The notes under the pieces were generated by a model. That model searched no databases. It was given only the letters and a program-made list of their open reading frames with translations, and was not told where the DNA came from. Positions 6,037 to 6,364 of a stretch of DNA of 6,364 nucleotides are shown one piece after another; position 1 is the first letter of the stretch; each line of letters begins with the position of its first letter. Position numbers and translations under genes: made by a program. This DNA is from an uncultured Ruminococcus sp. (lineage in GTDB: Bacteria; Bacillota; Clostridia; Oscillospirales; Acutalibacteraceae): positions 1 to 6,364 of the forward strand of contig CACXGJ010000090.1 of assembly GCA_902767125.1 (NCBI GenBank), read 5' to 3'.

Positions 6037-6364
6037 TATTCAATGAAATATACAGTTCTTATTACAATGCAGTTTCCAATATAATAAAAGAGGCTTTGCA
6101 AGCACCTGTAAATGCCGAAAAAATAAGAGAGACAGTTTTGAAGTATGCCTTTGGAGAAAGTGTTTTGCCGATAGAACAGGCTTTGAAAAATCAGGAATGG
6201 CAGTTGATATTGCCGGATGGGACAACGCCTTTGCAAAATATCCCCGAAATACCGTTGACACTTCTTCAAAAACGCTGGCTGAAAGCTGTATCGCTTGATA
6301 AAAGAATGAAGCTGTTTGATATTGATATGAGTTTTCTTGATGATACAGAACCCCTTTTCACGCA
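6033..6364 (+). CDS. Probable second WYL-type regulator, N-terminal 110 codons only
   Basis: An ATG at 6033 overlaps the previous stop (ATGA), and the frame stays open to the right edge, giving 110 codons plus two bases. A G-rich stretch (GGGGTGGGAG, 6022-6031) provides the ribosome site. The residues include FNEIYSSYYNAVSNII, the segment KYAFGESVLPIEQALK, then LPDGTTPLQ and LTLLQKRWLKAVSLDKRMKLF. From memory, this is how the N-terminus of the partner protein in ruminococcal tandem WYL pairs looks. The WYL domain itself would lie beyond the window, so the family call rests on this resemblance and on the context. It could otherwise be a helical protein of unknown function that is cotranscribed with the first WYL gene. 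Confidence 0.68.
   Translation, partial: MIFNEIYSSYYNAVSNIIKEALQAPVNAEKIRETVLKYAFGESVLPIEQALKNQEWQLILPDGTTPLQNIPEIPLTLLQKRWLKAVSLDKRMKLFDIDMSFLDDTEPLFT

Noticed and set aside
5632..6269. Minus-strand frames at 5985-5632, 6269-5982 and 6261-6040, and the plus-strand frame at 5756
   Set aside because: All overlap the two WYL frames, show no domain features and lack ribosome sites.

Overview
The window looks like chromosome of a gut-type Gram-positive Clostridia bacterium, most probably a Ruminococcus-like member of the Oscillospirales. The support is A+T-rich DNA, strong AGGAGG-type ribosome binding sites, TATAAT promoters, a secreted beta-helix protein with C-terminal repeat domains of ruminococcal type, and a tandem pair of WYL-domain proteins of a kind I associate with this group. 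The taxonomic call is inference from protein style, not from a marker gene.

Left part (1-2493, minus strand): the first 831 codons of a large secreted protein, cut by the window edge before its stop. It has a signal peptide, an N-terminal beta domain, a right-handed beta-helix of the Cthe_2159-like carbohydrate-binding family interrupted by a Gly-rich loop, a small Cys/His module, and tandem 93-residue C-terminal repeats.

Middle (2580-4555, minus strand): an OmpR/PhoB-type response regulator followed by its membrane histidine kinase, overlapping by 7 bases (ATGCTAA). They lie directly upstream of the surface-protein gene and read in the same direction, with an 86-base gap and no visible terminator.

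Right part (4807-6364, plus strand): a divergently transcribed pair of WYL-domain regulators joined by an ATGA overlap. The second runs off the right edge. A 251-base intergenic region separates them from the response regulator.

The most informative observation is a 19-base element, TTTTTAAG-N3-TTTTCAAG on the minus strand. It occurs twice: upstream of the response regulator and upstream of the surface-protein gene. In both places it lies 9-10 bases upstream of a perfect TATAAT and covers the -35 position, where no recognisable -35 box exists. Two similar half-sites with an 11-bp period is the typical layout of OmpR/PhoB-family binding sites. The simplest reading is that the two-component system activates itself and the adjacent carbohydrate-binding surface protein, giving a self-contained sense-and-attach module. 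Whether the WYL pair belongs to it is not shown by the sequence.
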